Positions 46,524 to 46,887 of a stretch of DNA of 46,887 nucleotides are shown in pieces. Below the pieces are notes generated by a model. That model worked only from the letters and a program-made list of their open reading frames with translations. It searched no databases and was not told the origin of the DNA. Source of the DNA: Spirochaetaceae bacterium (lineage in GTDB: Bacteria > Spirochaetota > Spirochaetia > DSM-27196 > PWMO01); assembly GCA_007693325.1 (NCBI GenBank), contig REDW01000072.1:1-46887 (forward strand). The letters are read 5' to 3'. The stretch's first letter is position 1; each line of letters starts with the position of its first letter. The position numbers were made by a program, and so were the translations under genes.

Positions 46524-46745
46524 ATGAACAGTGTCACGCCACACTTTGACTACGTTGCCGCAGAAGTCTCCAAGGGTGTGGCAACGGTTGGACTGGAAGC
46601 CGACAGGCCGGTGATCTTCGGTGTCATCACATCCGATACAATAGAACAGGCTATCGAACGCGCCGGCACCAAGGCCGGCAACCGCGGTTGGGATGCGGCG
46701 CTGTCGCTGCTGGAAATGGTGGATCTGTTACGCAAGGTAGGTTGA
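46524..46745 (+). pseudogene. ribH: truncated 6,7-dimethyl-8-ribityllumazine synthase
   Basis: A 73-residue frame, about half the usual 150-160. After MNSV it enters the family at [20 protein letters not shown] and runs to a normal C-terminus ([36 protein letters not shown]). The His of TPHFDY, the proposed general acid/base, is kept. About 80 N-terminal residues are missing, including the substrate-binding Phe, the GAxE segment and GTVIRG. No room exists upstream: the ATG lies 3 nt after the FMN riboswitch. The frame is intact. It may be a deletion relic, an assembly error, or a reduced protein. As seen it should not form an active site. Confidence 0.8.
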
Positions 46746-46788
46746 TTGCTGCGGCAGCAGAATTCATTGCGAATATTTGCCCAATGTG

Positions 46789-46818
46789 TTGACGCACAGG
46801 CGCACAAAGTGGTAGATT
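46789..46818 (+). promoter_or_regulatory. promoter near the window end
   Basis: TTGACG (46789-46794), 18-nt spacer, TAGATT (46813-46818). Start is predicted near 46825, with no start codon in the remaining 60 nt that has a ribosome site. Confidence 0.5.
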
Positions 46819-46824
46819 CACGCT

Positions 46825-46887
46825 TGCCGCCGGTCAGTCGCGAAGCGGCTCAACGGGAAGCCGTGGAGCCGGAGAGAGTGAAACCGC
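46825..46887 (+). ncRNA. 5' part of a probable structured RNA, cut by the window edge
   Basis: Downstream of a good promoter the sequence is G/C- and purine-rich, with CGGCTC (46847-46852) able to pair with GAGCCG (46867-46872) around AACGGGAAGCCGTG, and no coding start. The string AACGGGAAGCCG recalls the GGGAA box of cobalamin riboswitches, but the GGTG-x-AA part does not match, and the element is incomplete. It could also be a plain leader. The class is undecided. Confidence 0.3.

Noticed and set aside
46825-46887. RNase P RNA or tmRNA start
   Set aside because: The conserved GAGGAAAGTCC of RNase P and the tmRNA 5' end are absent in the visible part.

Overview
The window reads as a dense, high-GC bacterial chromosome segment with no mobile element, CRISPR array, tRNA or rRNA. 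The gene set points to a didermic bacterium, most plausibly a free-living spirochaete (Spirochaetota, Spirochaetaceae-like). The grounds are a zwf-opcA pair, a threonyl-tRNA synthetase without a TGS domain, a groEL with neither groES nor CIRCE beside it, an nfnAB-type flavoenzyme pair, and several conserved but uncharacterised proteins. This placement is an inference; no 16S rRNA or similar marker is present.

Layout. 1-5.4 kb: the end of a phosphoribosyltransferase, a small membrane methyltransferase, an SDR, an MFS transporter, an SGNH hydrolase and a DUF362 protein. 5.4-13.9 kb: nitroreductase, class II aldolase, VOC protein, MATE exporter, a secreted or envelope protein, a CPA2 antiporter fused to a PTS EIIA domain, a DUF434-parvulin fusion, and a KamA-type radical SAM enzyme. 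13.9-18.5 kb: an atypical SDR, nfnA-nfnB, a 31-codon remnant of an AIM24/TIGR00266 gene, a lipase-like hydrolase and a small membrane protein. 18.5-27.5 kb: one long minus-strand series, zwf-opcA-argR-argC-argB-argD-argG-pgi, tying the entry to the pentose phosphate pathway to arginine synthesis. 27.6-36.4 kb: birA, a large unknown protein, groEL with a clear terminator, a 97-aa unknown, yajC-secD-secF, and an HD protein. 36.5-44.9 kb: HAD phosphatase-esterase-glgX, then thrS-M32 carboxypeptidase-membrane protein-WGR-like protein. 44.9-46.9 kb: two divergent CDP-alcohol phosphatidyltransferases, an FMN riboswitch driving a severely truncated ribH, and a promoter with the start of a probable structured RNA at the window edge.

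How the genes work together. The clearest physiological theme is NADPH and carbon flow. Zwf with its assembly factor OpcA makes NADPH, Pgi competes for the same hexose phosphate, NfnAB balances NADH, NADPH and ferredoxin, and the arginine genes consume NADPH at ArgC. GlgX feeds glucose from glycogen. Envelope functions (SecDF-YajC, phospholipid head-group enzymes, MATE and MFS transport) form the second theme.

The most notable signals are four. (1) An intact FMN riboswitch sits directly upstream of a ribH lacking about its first half. (2) An AIM24-family gene is reduced to its two ends. (3) Many start codons lie only 5-9 nt after a -10 hexamer with no Shine-Dalgarno, which suggests frequent leaderless mRNAs. 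(4) A DUF434 protein is fused in frame to a parvulin. No wholly new multi-gene system could be demonstrated from sequence alone.
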